Program-made: the position numbers and the translations under genes
The notes under the pieces: model-generated
Databases searched by the model: none
Told to the model about the DNA's origin: nothing
The model's input: only the letters and a program-made list of their open reading frames with translations
Shown here: positions 22,314 through 30,701 of the stretch, piece after piece
How positions within the stretch are numbered: position 1 is the stretch's first letter
How the letters are laid out: each line of letters begins with the position of its first letter
Assembly: GCA_015063585.1 (NCBI GenBank)
Contig: SVTW01000019.1
Coordinates: 1-34,321 of the forward strand
Direction: 5' to 3'
Length of the DNA: 34,321 nt
Origin: Oscillospiraceae bacterium
Lineage (GTDB): Bacteria; Bacillota; Clostridia; Oscillospirales; CAG-272

Positions 22314-22484
22314 GGGGGTGAGTCAAATGCAAAAATGCATTTGGTACTCACCCCCGACGTTTTTGCTTTGCGGCTAAACACCGCAATTTTCGACTGCTTT
22401 GCAGTCGAAAACCGCAAATTCCGCGCTACAAAAAAGCCTGCCGTCGGCTTTTTTGAGCAGAGGCTGCGTCAATGACGCAGCCTC
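22314..22484. repeat. 171-bp hairpin-rich intergenic repeat, copy B
   Basis: Direct, same-orientation copy of 20382-20552 with two substitutions. It abuts (7 bp away) the truncated cotJC copy at 22491-22585. Confidence 0.85.
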
Positions 22485-22490
22485 CGAAAG

Positions 22491-22585
22491 ATTATCGTTT
22501 CATCCCTTTGTCAAACGCGGGATTGATCGCGTAGAAATTCTTGCTGTCCAGATGCTCCTGCGTGATGCGGAGGGCATCGGCGAAA
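22491..22585 (-). pseudogene. Truncated cotJC: last 31 codons only
   Basis: The 95 bp match 25983-26077, the 3' end of intact cotJC, at 88 positions. It reads FADALRITQEH...DKGMKR then TAA. Of the seven differences, five are synonymous third-position changes and two fall in one Lys to Arg codon. The copy therefore diverged under coding constraint before it was truncated. No start codon or 5' portion is present; similarity stops abruptly at 22586. Confidence 0.85.
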
Positions 22586-22641
22586 TTAGCCTTTTAAACA
22601 AAAGCCATTTTTTATAATATTTTGTCATCTTTCTATCGGCC

Positions 22642-23388
22642 TTATAGGAACATGCTGTTTTGCATCTGAGACGGCGGGTATCCGTATTTGCTTTTGAATG
22701 CTCTCGAAAAATATTTTTCGTCATGAAAGCCGCAAGCAAAGGCGACCTCCTTAACGGAAAGCACATTCTCTGCCAAAAGCTCCAGCGCACGCTTCATTCT
22801 GAGCCTGAGCAGATATTGCTTTGGAGACACACCAAAATGCGCAAGAAACGATCTTTGCAGACTCGATGCGCTGATAAAGCCGACATTACACACCGTATTG
22901 ATGTCCAATTCAGGCTCACAAAAATGGGTGTCTATATAACGAACGCAACGGGCAAAGGCGCTATCCTCGAGCGCACTTCTTTTATCCTTTTCGATCTTTT
23001 CAAGGATCTCGTAAATGATGGATTTTGCTTGATTTACCGAACGTTGAGCGTTCCATGACTCGAGTAAATCGTGAAACAGCAGCCCGATCGCCGCGATATT
23101 TTCCAAGCAAATATTTTCTGCCTCGAAATAGTTACATTGCGCAAAGTGAACAACAATGCTCTCGCTACTCGAATAGTCCACTTTGTACGGCATATTTGCA
23201 GGCAAAAACAACACGTCCCCTTTTTGAGTGAGAAAGCGTTTGTTTCCTATTTCAAAAGCTCCCGATCCCCTTACACGAAACGAAAGTACAGAAAAAGGAC
23301 GCGCTTTTACATCAAAAAAGCCTTCTTTGTGTATAAATCGGTCAACCATTAATATTTTAAAGAATAAGTCGTCAAAATTGTATATCAT
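22642..23388 (-). CDS. AraC-family transcriptional regulator
   Basis: Predicted 248 aa. The N-terminal cupin-like effector domain (about 15-95: VLSFRVRGSGAFEIGNKRFLTQKGDVLFLPANMPYKVDY) is followed by a C-terminal double HTH (about 145-245). The C-terminal part has the AraC signature: ALELLAENVLSVKEVAFACGFHDEKYFSRAFKSKYGYPPSQ. The family senses a sugar and usually activates a neighbouring sugar-use gene. It is divergent from the GH94-type gene, sharing a 190-bp intergenic region, which makes that gene the likely target. Start: GAGGTGA seven bases upstream of ATG. The arrangement lacks a transporter gene. Confidence 0.92.
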   Translation of the reverse strand: MIYNFDDLFFKILMVDRFIHKEGFFDVKARPFSVLSFRVRGSGAFEIGNKRFLTQKGDVLFLPANMPYKVDYSSSESIVVHFAQCNYFEAENICLENIAAIGLLFHDLLESWNAQRSVNQAKSIIYEILEKIEKDKRSALEDSAFARCVRYIDTHFCEPELDINTVCNVGFISASSLQRSFLAHFGVSPKQYLLRLRMKRALELLAENVLSVKEVAFACGFHDEKYFSRAFKSKYGYPPSQMQNSMFL

Positions 23389-23407
23389 GATTTATCACCT
23401 CGGCATA

Positions 23408-23436
23408 ATTATAACATATCTTGACTAAAAAGTCCA
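23408..23436 (-). promoter_or_regulatory. Probable promoter of the AraC gene
   Basis: Minus-strand TATAAT (23408-23413) with TGGACT (23431-23436) at 17-bp spacing. Confidence 0.45.
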
Positions 23437-23502
23437 CCCTTGTGCATAAAAAAGAGGTTTTTCTTTTTTTTGTTTCGTGCTATATTATAAAAGGAGAGTC
23501 TT

Positions 23503-23583
23503 ATGATATGGAATCCTCAAAATGACCAATCAAGGATAAAAAACTTTGATTGGTCAATTTTAAAAAAGGAGTTTACACGATGA
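23503..23583 (+). CDS. Possible 26-residue leader ORF coupled to the phosphorylase gene
   Basis: AAGGAGAG lies 6-7 nt before ATG. The frame reads MIWNPQNDQSRIKNFDWSIL... for 26 codons. Its TGA overlaps the ATG of the GH94-type gene (ATGA), and the Shine-Dalgarno of that gene is inside this frame. An 11-bp dyad lies within it. A TATATT box at 23481-23486 could serve as -10 with a poor -35, as expected for an AraC-activated promoter. Translation is not proven. Confidence 0.4.
   Translation: MIWNPQNDQSRIKNFDWSILKKEFTR
23523..23556. promoter_or_regulatory. 11-bp perfect inverted repeat before the phosphorylase gene
   Basis: TGACCAATCAA (23523-23533) and TTGATTGGTCA (23546-23556) with a 12-nt A-rich loop, ending 23 bp before the start codon. 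It is either an RNA hairpin (attenuator-like, followed by ATTTTAAAA) or a regulator-binding dyad. Confidence 0.55.
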
Positions 23584-25865
23584 AAAATCCAAATGCAAAA
23601 TACGGAATCAAAACCGAACAGTATGACGTTTCGTATGATGACTATATGAATTTTGAAAGGACGTTCGGAGAGTTTGGAAAAGACGGAAAAAGCTACACCG
23701 TGACCGATCGCAACACGCCGCGCCAATGGCTGAATTTTATGGTAAACGACCGTTTTGCGTCGGTTGCGGGAAATGACGGCTCGGGCTTTACCGCATTCAA
23801 CTCGTTCTATCTTCGTATCACGAAATACCATTCCCTTACAGACTATCTGCTACGCACCTTAAACGGAAGACGTGTTATCAAGCTGACGGATGAGGTGAGT
23901 GGGGAGGAATACGACCTGCTCCGGGACACGCAAAATATGAAATTCACCGCCAAGATGGGCGCTTCACTTTATGAGGGAGAAATCGGCGGCATACGGTTTT
24001 CGGTCGAGCTGTTTGTTCCAAATAAGGATACCTGCGAATGCTGGGTCATCAAGCTGACGGGGGATCAAAAGAAATACCGCCTGTGTGTTTCCGAGGATCT
24101 TGCGTTTATGAATCAAAACATCGGAAAAAAAGCTCCCGACGGGGATATGAGCATTGCTGTTCAAAACGGATATATTATCGCCAATAGCGAAAAGGCTATG
24201 CCGAATCGGTCTGTCTATGCCGTGTTCGGTATGGAGGGTGCTTGCCCGACGACAGAGAAATACCGTGAGCTTGGTATCAGTGATAAGATCTACGATTATA
24301 CAAGGGTAACACTCTCAAAGGAGGTCACCTTGGGGAATGAGGAGCAGACGTTTTTGGTCGTTGGCGGTGCGGGCTCTGACAGAGAGGAAACAGAAGCGCT
24401 CTATCAAAAGTACACGTCGCCCGAAAACGTACGGATCGAAAAAGAGGCGGTCGAGCAAAAGTGGGATCGTATCACGGAGCGCAATAAATGCGAATTACCA
24501 GACAAAAATCTTCAGTATTTCTTAAATTTCTGGCTTAAAAATCAAATCTATCTGACCATGCGGTATAACCGCTTTAATCTGATCGGATACCGCGATGTCA
24601 TGCAGGACACGTGGGGACATTTGCTGGTCGAGCCTGAGAGCATACGTCCGTTCGTTTTGGGCGCGCTTTCAAAAATGTATCCGGATGGCAGATGCCCCCG
24701 ACAATACGATCTTTACACCGATCAACTTGATACACGCGATTTTATGGACTCTCCGTTGTGGATACCGATCACTGTGTGCGATTACATCAAGGAAACGGGA
24801 GATTTCTCGATTTTGAACGAAGAGGTCGGCTATTATGCTTCGGATAAAAAGGATACCGTTGCCGATCATATGCTGCTTTCTCTGGACTATCTGTATCATT
24901 CAAGAGGCAAAAACGGCTTGATACTGATGCGCAGAGGTGATTGGCTGGACGGCTTGAACGGGATCGATCAATACGGCGAGGCTACCACCGTTTGGGGAAC
25001 AATGGCGGCTTTCCACGTTCAGAATTTGTTAGCCGAAATGTATCACGAGCTCGGAGATGCAGAGACCGAGAACATGCTGTTATCACGCTCGGCAGAATAT
25101 AAAAAAGTTGTCAATGATGTTGCGTGGGACGGAAATTGGTACGTTTATGCGTTTATTGACGATGAGCCGATCGGTTCGTCCAAGTGCCATGAGGGAAAAA
25201 TCTATTTGAATACGCAGTCATGGGCTATCATGACGGGCATTTACGACAATGAGAAAAAGGTCGAAAAAATGTACCGCGCCATAGCAACTTATCTGATGAC
25301 TCCATACGGTCCCCAGTTAAATGCCCCCGCATATCAAAAGTACGGTGAAAAGTGCGGACGTCTGCAAACACAGCGTCCCGGAACGTTTGCAAACGGAGGA
25401 ATATACTTACACGCAACGTCCTTTATGATCATGGCGCACTGTGCTTGCGGCAAATACGATGATGCCCTGGACCTTATGCAGAGAATCCTTCCCAATCACC
25501 CCGACAACTGTGACGCAAGAAGGACCAGCGAGCCTTACAGCGTGGGGAACGTTTATTACGGCTCGGAACACCCCTGTCACGGAGAAAATTTGTATTCCTG
25601 GTTTTCCGCAACGCCTTCCTGGCTGATACACGACGGCTTTGAAGGACTGCTCGGTGTCAAGGCGGATTACAAGGGACTTCGGATCACGCCTCACGAGATC
25701 GACGGTTGGCAAGAATACAAGGTCAAAAAGATCTTCCGAGGCACGATATATGAGATCACCTTCCAAAAAGGCGATGAAAAAGGAGTCTACGTTGACGGTA
25801 TCAGAATCGTGTCGGATCTCATTTTCTCCAAAAAGAAATTCTGCGATGTCAAGGTCATCTTTTAA
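23580..25865 (+). CDS. GH94-type (glycosyltransferase 36-like) glycoside phosphorylase
   Basis: Predicted 761 aa from ATG 23580 (AAAGGAG upstream). The layout fits GH94: an N-terminal beta-sandwich (about 1-280, starting YTVTDRNTPRQWLNFM...AGNDGSGFTAF), a helical linker, and an (alpha/alpha)6 barrel (about 310-690). Barrel motifs are GYRDVMQD (336-343), RGDWLDG with Asp457 at the position of the GH94 general acid, CHEGKIYLNTQSWA, GTFANGGIYLHATSFM and SEPYSVGNVYYG. The family cleaves beta-linked glucosides or chitobiose with phosphate to sugar-1-phosphate. The substrate (cellobiose, laminaribiose, sophorose-type, chitobiose) cannot be read from sequence. No signal peptide, so it acts on imported oligosaccharide. 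It is divergent from the AraC gene and flanked by duplicated cotJC 3' ends. Confidence 0.88.
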   Translation: MKNPNAKYGIKTEQYDVSYDDYMNFERTFGEFGKDGKSYTVTDRNTPRQWLNFMVNDRFASVAGNDGSGFTAFNSFYLRITKYHSLTDYLLRTLNGRRVIKLTDEVSGEEYDLLRDTQNMKFTAKMGASLYEGEIGGIRFSVELFVPNKDTCECWVIKLTGDQKKYRLCVSEDLAFMNQNIGKKAPDGDMSIAVQNGYIIANSEKAMPNRSVYAVFGMEGACPTTEKYRELGISDKIYDYTRVTLSKEVTLGNEEQTFLVVGGAGSDREETEALYQKYTSPENVRIEKEAVEQKWDRITERNKCELPDKNLQYFLNFWLKNQIYLTMRYNRFNLIGYRDVMQDTWGHLLVEPESIRPFVLGALSKMYPDGRCPRQYDLYTDQLDTRDFMDSPLWIPITVCDYIKETGDFSILNEEVGYYASDKKDTVADHMLLSLDYLYHSRGKNGLILMRRGDWLDGLNGIDQYGEATTVWGTMAAFHVQNLLAEMYHELGDAETENMLLSRSAEYKKVVNDVAWDGNWYVYAFIDDEPIGSSKCHEGKIYLNTQSWAIMTGIYDNEKKVEKMYRAIATYLMTPYGPQLNAPAYQKYGEKCGRLQTQRPGTFANGGIYLHATSFMIMAHCACGKYDDALDLMQRILPNHPDNCDARRTSEPYSVGNVYYGSEHPCHGENLYSWFSATPSWLIHDGFEGLLGVKADYKGLRITPHEIDGWQEYKVKKIFRGTIYEITFQKGDEKGVYVDGIRIVSDLIFSKKKFCDVKVIF

Positions 25866-25947
25866 AATCCGAGAGCAGACCACCATCTTTGTATAACCCT
25901 TGAAATCGTCTTTGAATACATTTTTTTACCACGCGCAGTCAAAAAAA

Positions 25948-25979
25948 TTAGGACGGCTTGAAAATTCAAGCCGTCCTAA
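25948..25979. terminator. Shared terminator between the phosphorylase gene and cotJC
   Basis: Perfect 15-bp stem TTAGGACGGCTTGAA / TTCAAGCCGTCCTAA with a 2-nt apex. It is preceded by an A-run and followed by AAAAAATT, so both convergent transcripts end in U-rich tracts. Confidence 0.85.
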
Positions 25980-25983
25980 AAAA

Positions 25984-26592
25984 TTATTTTTTCATTCCTT
26001 TGTCAAACGCGGGGTTGATCGCGTAGAAATTCTTGCTGTCGAGGTGCTCCTGCGTGATACGGAGGGCATCGGCGAAACGCTGATAGTGCACGAGTTCCCT
26101 TTCGCGCAGATATTTAATGGGATCACGTACATCCGGGTCATCGGTCAGGCGCAGAATGTTGTCGTAGGTCACGCGCGCCTTTTGTTCTGCCGCAAGGTCC
26201 TCGTTGAGGTCGGCGATGACGTCCCCCTTAATGCCGACATATTTCATATCGAACGGTACGCCCGATGCGGCGACCGGATAAAGCCCCGCGGTGTGGTCAA
26301 CAAAATACGTGGCAAACGGACTGTTCGCAATCTCCTCCTCTTTCATGTTTCGCGTTAATTGGTACAGGATCGCCGCAACCATCTCCAGATGCGCCAGCTC
26401 CTCGGTTCCAACATCCGTCAAGATCCCCGTTACCTCGCCGTAGGGCATCGCGTATCGCTGGTTCAAATAACGCATAGATGCCGCCAATTCTCCGTCGGGT
26501 CCGCCAAGCTGGCTGATGATCACCTGCGCAAGTTTCGGATTCGGTGTTTTGATCTTAACGGGATACTGCAATTTTTTCTCATAAGTCCACAT
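25984..26592 (-). CDS. cotJC: Spore coat protein CotJC, manganese-catalase family
   Basis: 202 aa, usual CotJC length. The ferritin-like Mn-catalase ligand set is visible: Glu35 (DGELAASMRYLNQRY), Glu65 and His68 (TEELAHLE), Glu136 (EDLAAEQKA), Glu166 and His169 (LRERELVHYQRF). CotJC is deposited in the inner spore coat with CotJA and protects against peroxide; catalase activity is inferred from the family. It is the last gene of cotJABC, 15 bp after cotJB. A truncated second copy of its 3' end is at 22491-22585. Confidence 0.95.
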   Translation of the reverse strand: MWTYEKKLQYPVKIKTPNPKLAQVIISQLGGPDGELAASMRYLNQRYAMPYGEVTGILTDVGTEELAHLEMVAAILYQLTRNMKEEEIANSPFATYFVDHTAGLYPVAASGVPFDMKYVGIKGDVIADLNEDLAAEQKARVTYDNILRLTDDPDVRDPIKYLRERELVHYQRFADALRITQEHLDSKNFYAINPAFDKGMKK

Positions 26593-26607
26593 GGTGCGTC
26601 TCTCCTC

Positions 26608-26904
26608 TCATCTCTCGTTTGCCTCAAGCTCCCAGGGCCACGGTCCCTTGACCCAATCCCACGAGTTGTGACTCGTATTACCGTACATGCTTACGGGCGC
26701 GCAGTTTTTTTCGTATGCTGTCAAAAGCTGCCGACGGGTCTCGATCAACTGATGATAGTAGTCGAGTGCCTGCGGATGGTCGGGATAAGCATCCAGATAT
26801 AATACGGTTTCCTGAATGGCAAAATCGATTGCCTGCAATTTGCGCATGTTTTGACGGCAACCGCCGCCATTCGAATGGTTTGGTCTGTTCATCGTATCAT
26901 TCAC
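26608..26904 (-). CDS. cotJB: Spore coat protein CotJB
   Basis: Up to 98 aa. The core RKLQAIDFAIQETVLYLDAYPDHPQALDYYHQLIETRRQLLTAYEKNCAPVS..WDWVKGPWPWE is typical of CotJB. The upstream-most start is GTG at 26904, five bases after the cotJA stop. ATG at 26892 fits the GGGTGA Shine-Dalgarno better, so the protein may be four residues shorter. CotJB is needed for normal cotJ-encoded coat assembly. Confidence 0.92.
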   Translation of the reverse strand: MNDTMNRPNHSNGGGCRQNMRKLQAIDFAIQETVLYLDAYPDHPQALDYYHQLIETRRQLLTAYEKNCAPVSMYGNTSHNSWDWVKGPWPWELEANER

Positions 26905-26909
26905 CCGAT

Positions 26910-27287
26910 TCAGCGAACCGAATGTCCCTCCGTTCCCTTGAATTTTTGTCCGCCCTCAAACGGTAAGATCAGATCCCCGAAAAGGGTGCCGTTTGCAAGC
27001 GCCGCTTCGGGATCGAGGAGATTTTGCCAGCATTGACGCGGTGCGTATACCATTGCCAAAGAAGGGGTCTTGACATATAACGGGCAGCTTTCGCCGATGG
27101 TCGAATCGCCATCGCCTCTGACCGTTCCGTCACAGCCTACACGCCCTTCGGAGACAGGCTCAAGAAGCGATGCCGCGGACTTTGCAAGACGCGGATCAAA
27201 CTCCCCCAATTCGCCTCCCATCATTCGTCTGAGAAACTCGTCGTTGGCACGGCGCGCCGATGCGCGTCGGTTGGTTTCAGAATACAT
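26910..27287 (-). CDS. cotJA: Spore coat protein CotJA with N-terminal extension
   Basis: 125 aa; the CotJA signature is in the C-terminal half (SLAMVYAPRQCWQNLLDPEAALANGTLFGDLILPFEGGQKF). The first 60 residues (Arg/Asp/Gly-rich, with one CDG motif) go beyond the roughly 80-aa Bacillus protein but are common in Clostridia. Start: AAAGGAG eight bases upstream of ATG. First gene of the cotJABC operon, expected to be expressed in the mother cell. Confidence 0.92.
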   Translation of the reverse strand: MYSETNRRASARRANDEFLRRMMGGELGEFDPRLAKSAASLLEPVSEGRVGCDGTVRGDGDSTIGESCPLYVKTPSLAMVYAPRQCWQNLLDPEAALANGTLFGDLILPFEGGQKFKGTEGHSVR

Positions 27288-27370
27288 CGTTTAACTCCTT
27301 TCATTTCATCAGATGCCGTTCCATTGCAAGGTGCCTCGCGTACCCCTTGTGACATGGTTCGGCTATTTTC

Positions 27371-27400
27371 ATTATATGAAAAAAGGTCGTATTTTGTCAT
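27371..27400 (-). promoter_or_regulatory. Candidate cotJ promoter (sigma-E-like or sigma-A-like)
   Basis: Minus-strand CATATAAT (27371-27378) fits the sigma-E -10 consensus at 7 of 8 positions but also contains TATAAT. ATGACA (27395-27400) would be a sigma-A -35 at 18 bp. Mother-cell expression of cotJ in Bacillus favours sigma-E; no clear sigma-E -35 element was found. The rest of 27295-27537 holds nothing else recognisable. Confidence 0.4.
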
Positions 27401-27537
27401 TTTTTATCTATTTTTTAGATTAAGACTAATTCTTATTATAAATAATTGGGTTGTCAGGCTGAAAATTTTCAAAAAAAAAGGGGTTCCGGTGCTTTTTTCG
27501 AAAAAGGAATCACGCAAGAAAAAACTTCTGAAAACCG

Positions 27538-27566
27538 TTGACAAACAAAAGAAAATGTGATATAAT
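27538..27566 (+). promoter_or_regulatory. Consensus sigma-A promoter of the ileS T-box transcript
   Basis: TTGACA (27538-27543), 17-bp spacer, TATAAT (27561-27566). Confidence 0.88.
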
Positions 27567-27572
27567 ATTAGA

Positions 27573-27836
27573 TATAGTAAAAACGATGACGAAGAACTCC
27601 GAAAAAGGAAGATTTACAGAGAGTGTTCGCTTGGTGGAAGAACGCAATTGGTACTTTTTCAGTGGGATCGCTTCCGAGTTGATGTGCCGAATTTTTTGAG
27701 TAAGTGCATCCGTAGGGCTGCGTTAAAGCATGGAAGGTTTCTGCCTTCGAGAGTGCGTCGGCTTCCGGCTGGCGAATATGAGTGGTACCGCGGAGCATTC
27801 CGTCTCATGGCTTTTGAGCTATGAGGCGTTTTTTGT
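27573..27836 (+). promoter_or_regulatory. T-box riboswitch of ileS
   Basis: The leader has the stem I landmarks AGAGAG (about 27618) and GGTGGAA (about 27633). A candidate Ile specifier ATC is at 27667-27669. The universal T-box TGGTACCGCGG is at 27783-27793, followed by the terminator stem CGTCTCAT / ATGAGGCG and TTTTTT (27801-27834). Uncharged tRNA-Ile is expected to stabilise the antiterminator and allow ileS expression. The specifier assignment is by position, not by folding. Confidence 0.92.
27801..27834 (+). terminator. T-box regulated terminator
   Basis: CGTCTCATGGCT / AGCTATGAGGCG stem (one mismatch) with TTTTTTG tail, overlapping the 3' side of the antiterminator region. Confidence 0.85.
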
Positions 27837-27876
27837 TTTCCGCAAGCAAACGAAAAATTTTTAGGAGATATCAAAA

Positions 27877-30678
27877 ATGGCAAAGGATTACACAAGCACA
27901 CTCAATCTCCCTACAACCGAGTTCCCCATGCGTGCAAACCTGCCGCAGAGAGAGCCCGACATGCTGAAATTTTGGGAGTCGATCGATCTTTACAACGCCA
28001 TGCAGGAAAATGCCAAGGATAAGCCGCTTTATCTACTGCATGACGGCCCCCCCTTCTCCAATGGTAATATCCATATGGGAACGGCACTCAACAAGATTCT
28101 GAAGGATTTTATCAACAAATCAAAAACCATGATGGGCTATCGCGTGCCCTATATCCCGGGCTGGGATAACCACGGTATGCCGATCGAATCGGCGATCATT
28201 AAGAAGAACAAGCTCGACCGCAAAAAGATGTCGATTCCCGAATTCCGTACCGCGTGCCATAAGTTTGCGGAGGATTTTGTAAAGGTACAGATGGGTCAGT
28301 TCGTTCGCCTCGGTGTCAGCGGTGATTGGGAAAATCCCTATCTGACGATGAACAAGGAGTTCGAAAGCCGCGAGATCCGTGTGTTTGGCGAGATGTTCAA
28401 GAGAGGCTATATTTACAAGGGTCTTAAGCCCGTGTATTGGTGCCCGCAAGACGAAACCGCACTGGCAGAAGCGGAGATCGAATATAAAACCGACAAGTGT
28501 ACTTCGATCTACGTAAAATTCGCGCTCAAGGACGATCAGGGGAAACTTGCAGGGGTTTGCGATACCAACAAGACCTACTTTATCATTTGGACGACCACCA
28601 CGTGGACCCTCCCCGGAAACCAGGCGATCGCGCTCAATCCCATTGAGGATTACGCGATTGTAAAGGCCGCAAACGGCGAATACTACGTGGTTGCCGAGGC
28701 ACTCGTTGCCGCTACAATGGCAGAGGGTGGAGTAGAGGAATATGAGATCGTTGCAACACGCAAGGGTCAGGATTTCGAATACATGACCGCACAGCACCCC
28801 TTCCTGGACCGCGACAGTCTGCTTGTGGTTGCCGACTACGTTACGATGGACAGCGGCACGGGCTGCGTGCACACCGCGGGCGGCTTTGGCGCGGACGATA
28901 ACGTCACCTGCCGTCGCTACGGTCTGCCGCCTCTTGTTCCGGTTGACGACCGCGGTTTCCAGACCGAAGAAGCAGGAAAGTTCGCAGGATTGCGCTATGA
29001 CCAATCCAACGATGCGATTCTTGCCGATATGAAGGAAAGCGGTGCGCTCTTTGCTTCCAAGGAGTTTGAGCATGAGTATCCGCACTGTTGGAGATGTAAG
29101 CAGCCGATCATCTTCCGCGCAACACCGCAGTGGTTCTGCTCGGTAGATGCCTTTAAGGATCAAGCCGTTGAAGCCTGCGAAAAGGTTTCGTGGATGCCCG
29201 AATGGGGCGGTGAACGCATGAAGCAGATGATCCGCGAGCGTGCCGATTGGTGTATCTCCCGTCAGCGCCATTGGGGTCTGCCGATTCCCGTATTCTATTG
29301 TGAGGATTGCAAAAAGCCGATCTGCAACGATGAAACGATCGACCGCGTAGCAAAGATCTTTGCTGAGTCAGGCTCCAATACCTGGTATGAAAAGACTGCT
29401 GCTGAGCTACTTCCCGAAGGCTTTGTTTGCCCGCATTGCGGCGGCAAGCACTTCACGCAGGAGACCGATACGCTTGACGGTTGGTTCGACTCGGGCTCTA
29501 CCCATTTCTCGGTTTTGGAGAATAAACACGAATATGCTTGGCCCGCTGACCTCTATCTGGAAGGTGCTGACCAATATCGCGGCTGGTTCCAATCCTCCCT
29601 GCTCACCGCTGTTGGTGCGCGCGGAGAGGCACAAGCCCCCTACAAAGCGGTGCTCACGCACGGTTGGGTGGTTGACGGCGAAGGAAGAGCGATGCACAAA
29701 TCGCTTGGAAACGGCGTAGATCCGCTTGATATGATCAAAAAATACGGCGCCGATCTTGTTCGCTTGTGGGCAGCTTCCGCAGATTATCGCGTAGACGTTC
29801 GCGTTTCCGAGGCAATTTTCAAACAGCTTTCCGACGCATACCGCAAGATCCGAAACACCGTTCGTATTCTGATTGCCGATTTGAATGACTTCAACCCCAA
29901 CACCGATGCGCTCCCCTTCGATCAGCTTCTTGAGATCGACCGTTGGATCATTTCGGCAATGAACGAGCTGACTCGCAACGTGCGCGCATCCTATGAGGTC
30001 TTTGAATTCCATCCCATTGCGCACAGCATCGGTAATTTCTGTACCACAGAGCTCTCCAAGCTCTACATTGATATTACCAAGGATCGCGTTTACACCGAAA
30101 AAGCCGACAGCACCGCACGCCGCAGCGCACAAACGGCTATGTACTTTGTACTGTCGGGACTGGTTCGTCTCCTTGCTCCGATTCTCGCCTTCACCGCCGA
30201 GGAAATGTGGCAGGCGATCCCGCACGTGGAAAGCGATAACACCAAGAGCGTATTCCTCAACGAAATGCCCGCGTTTGAAGAATCCCTTACCTTCCCCGAG
30301 GTGGCAGAAAAGTGGAACCGCCTCTTTGAAATGCGTGATGACGTTATGAAAGCACTTGAACTCGCGCGTGCTGAAAAGTTGGTTGGCAAATCGCTCGAAG
30401 CCAAAGTGACGCTCTACACCAAGGACACCGAGATGCTCGCCATGCTGAATGACTTCGCACAGGAACTCAACACGGTATTTATCGTTTCGGGCGTTCACAT
30501 TGCACAAGAAGATGCGCCCTCCGCCGCTTACGTCAGCGAAAGCGGCGCGCTCGCCGTTCTTGTTGAACCTGCTGACGGATGCAAGTGTGACCGTTGCTGG
30601 AGTTTCTCCACCGAGGGTGAAAATACCGAAGACGGCGGCTTTATCTGCGCACGTTGCAAAACGATCCTGTCGCTTTAA
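27877..30678 (+). CDS. ileS: Isoleucyl-tRNA synthetase
   Basis: 933 aa class Ia synthetase charging tRNA-Ile. HIGH motif as GNIHMG (63-68), editing domain (about 200-400, WTTTTWTLPGNQAIALNP), DQYRGWFQSSLL, KMSKS signature as AMHKSLGN (605-612), anticodon-binding helical domain, and C-terminal zinc site CDRCW...CARC (about 902-925). The start follows AGGAG ten bases upstream. Controlled by the T-box. The replaced first residues of KMSKS (MHKS) are found in other bacterial IleS. Confidence 0.97.
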   Translation: MAKDYTSTLNLPTTEFPMRANLPQREPDMLKFWESIDLYNAMQENAKDKPLYLLHDGPPFSNGNIHMGTALNKILKDFINKSKTMMGYRVPYIPGWDNHGMPIESAIIKKNKLDRKKMSIPEFRTACHKFAEDFVKVQMGQFVRLGVSGDWENPYLTMNKEFESREIRVFGEMFKRGYIYKGLKPVYWCPQDETALAEAEIEYKTDKCTSIYVKFALKDDQGKLAGVCDTNKTYFIIWTTTTWTLPGNQAIALNPIEDYAIVKAANGEYYVVAEALVAATMAEGGVEEYEIVATRKGQDFEYMTAQHPFLDRDSLLVVADYVTMDSGTGCVHTAGGFGADDNVTCRRYGLPPLVPVDDRGFQTEEAGKFAGLRYDQSNDAILADMKESGALFASKEFEHEYPHCWRCKQPIIFRATPQWFCSVDAFKDQAVEACEKVSWMPEWGGERMKQMIRERADWCISRQRHWGLPIPVFYCEDCKKPICNDETIDRVAKIFAESGSNTWYEKTAAELLPEGFVCPHCGGKHFTQETDTLDGWFDSGSTHFSVLENKHEYAWPADLYLEGADQYRGWFQSSLLTAVGARGEAQAPYKAVLTHGWVVDGEGRAMHKSLGNGVDPLDMIKKYGADLVRLWAASADYRVDVRVSEAIFKQLSDAYRKIRNTVRILIADLNDFNPNTDALPFDQLLEIDRWIISAMNELTRNVRASYEVFEFHPIAHSIGNFCTTELSKLYIDITKDRVYTEKADSTARRSAQTAMYFVLSGLVRLLAPILAFTAEEMWQAIPHVESDNTKSVFLNEMPAFEESLTFPEVAEKWNRLFEMRDDVMKALELARAEKLVGKSLEAKVTLYTKDTEMLAMLNDFAQELNTVFIVSGVHIAQEDAPSAAYVSESGALAVLVEPADGCKCDRCWSFSTEGENTEDGGFICARCKTILSL

Positions 30679-30701
30679 TTTACAACGGATTGCGTCCTTG
30701 G

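Noticed and set aside
20382-22484. Composite transposon formed by the two 171-bp repeats
   Set aside because: No transposase, no terminal inverted-repeat ends and no target-site duplication could be seen; treated as dispersed repeats only.
28120-30507. Long minus-strand ORFs opposite ileS
   Set aside because: ileS is unambiguous; the antisense frames have no Shine-Dalgarno sites or domains.
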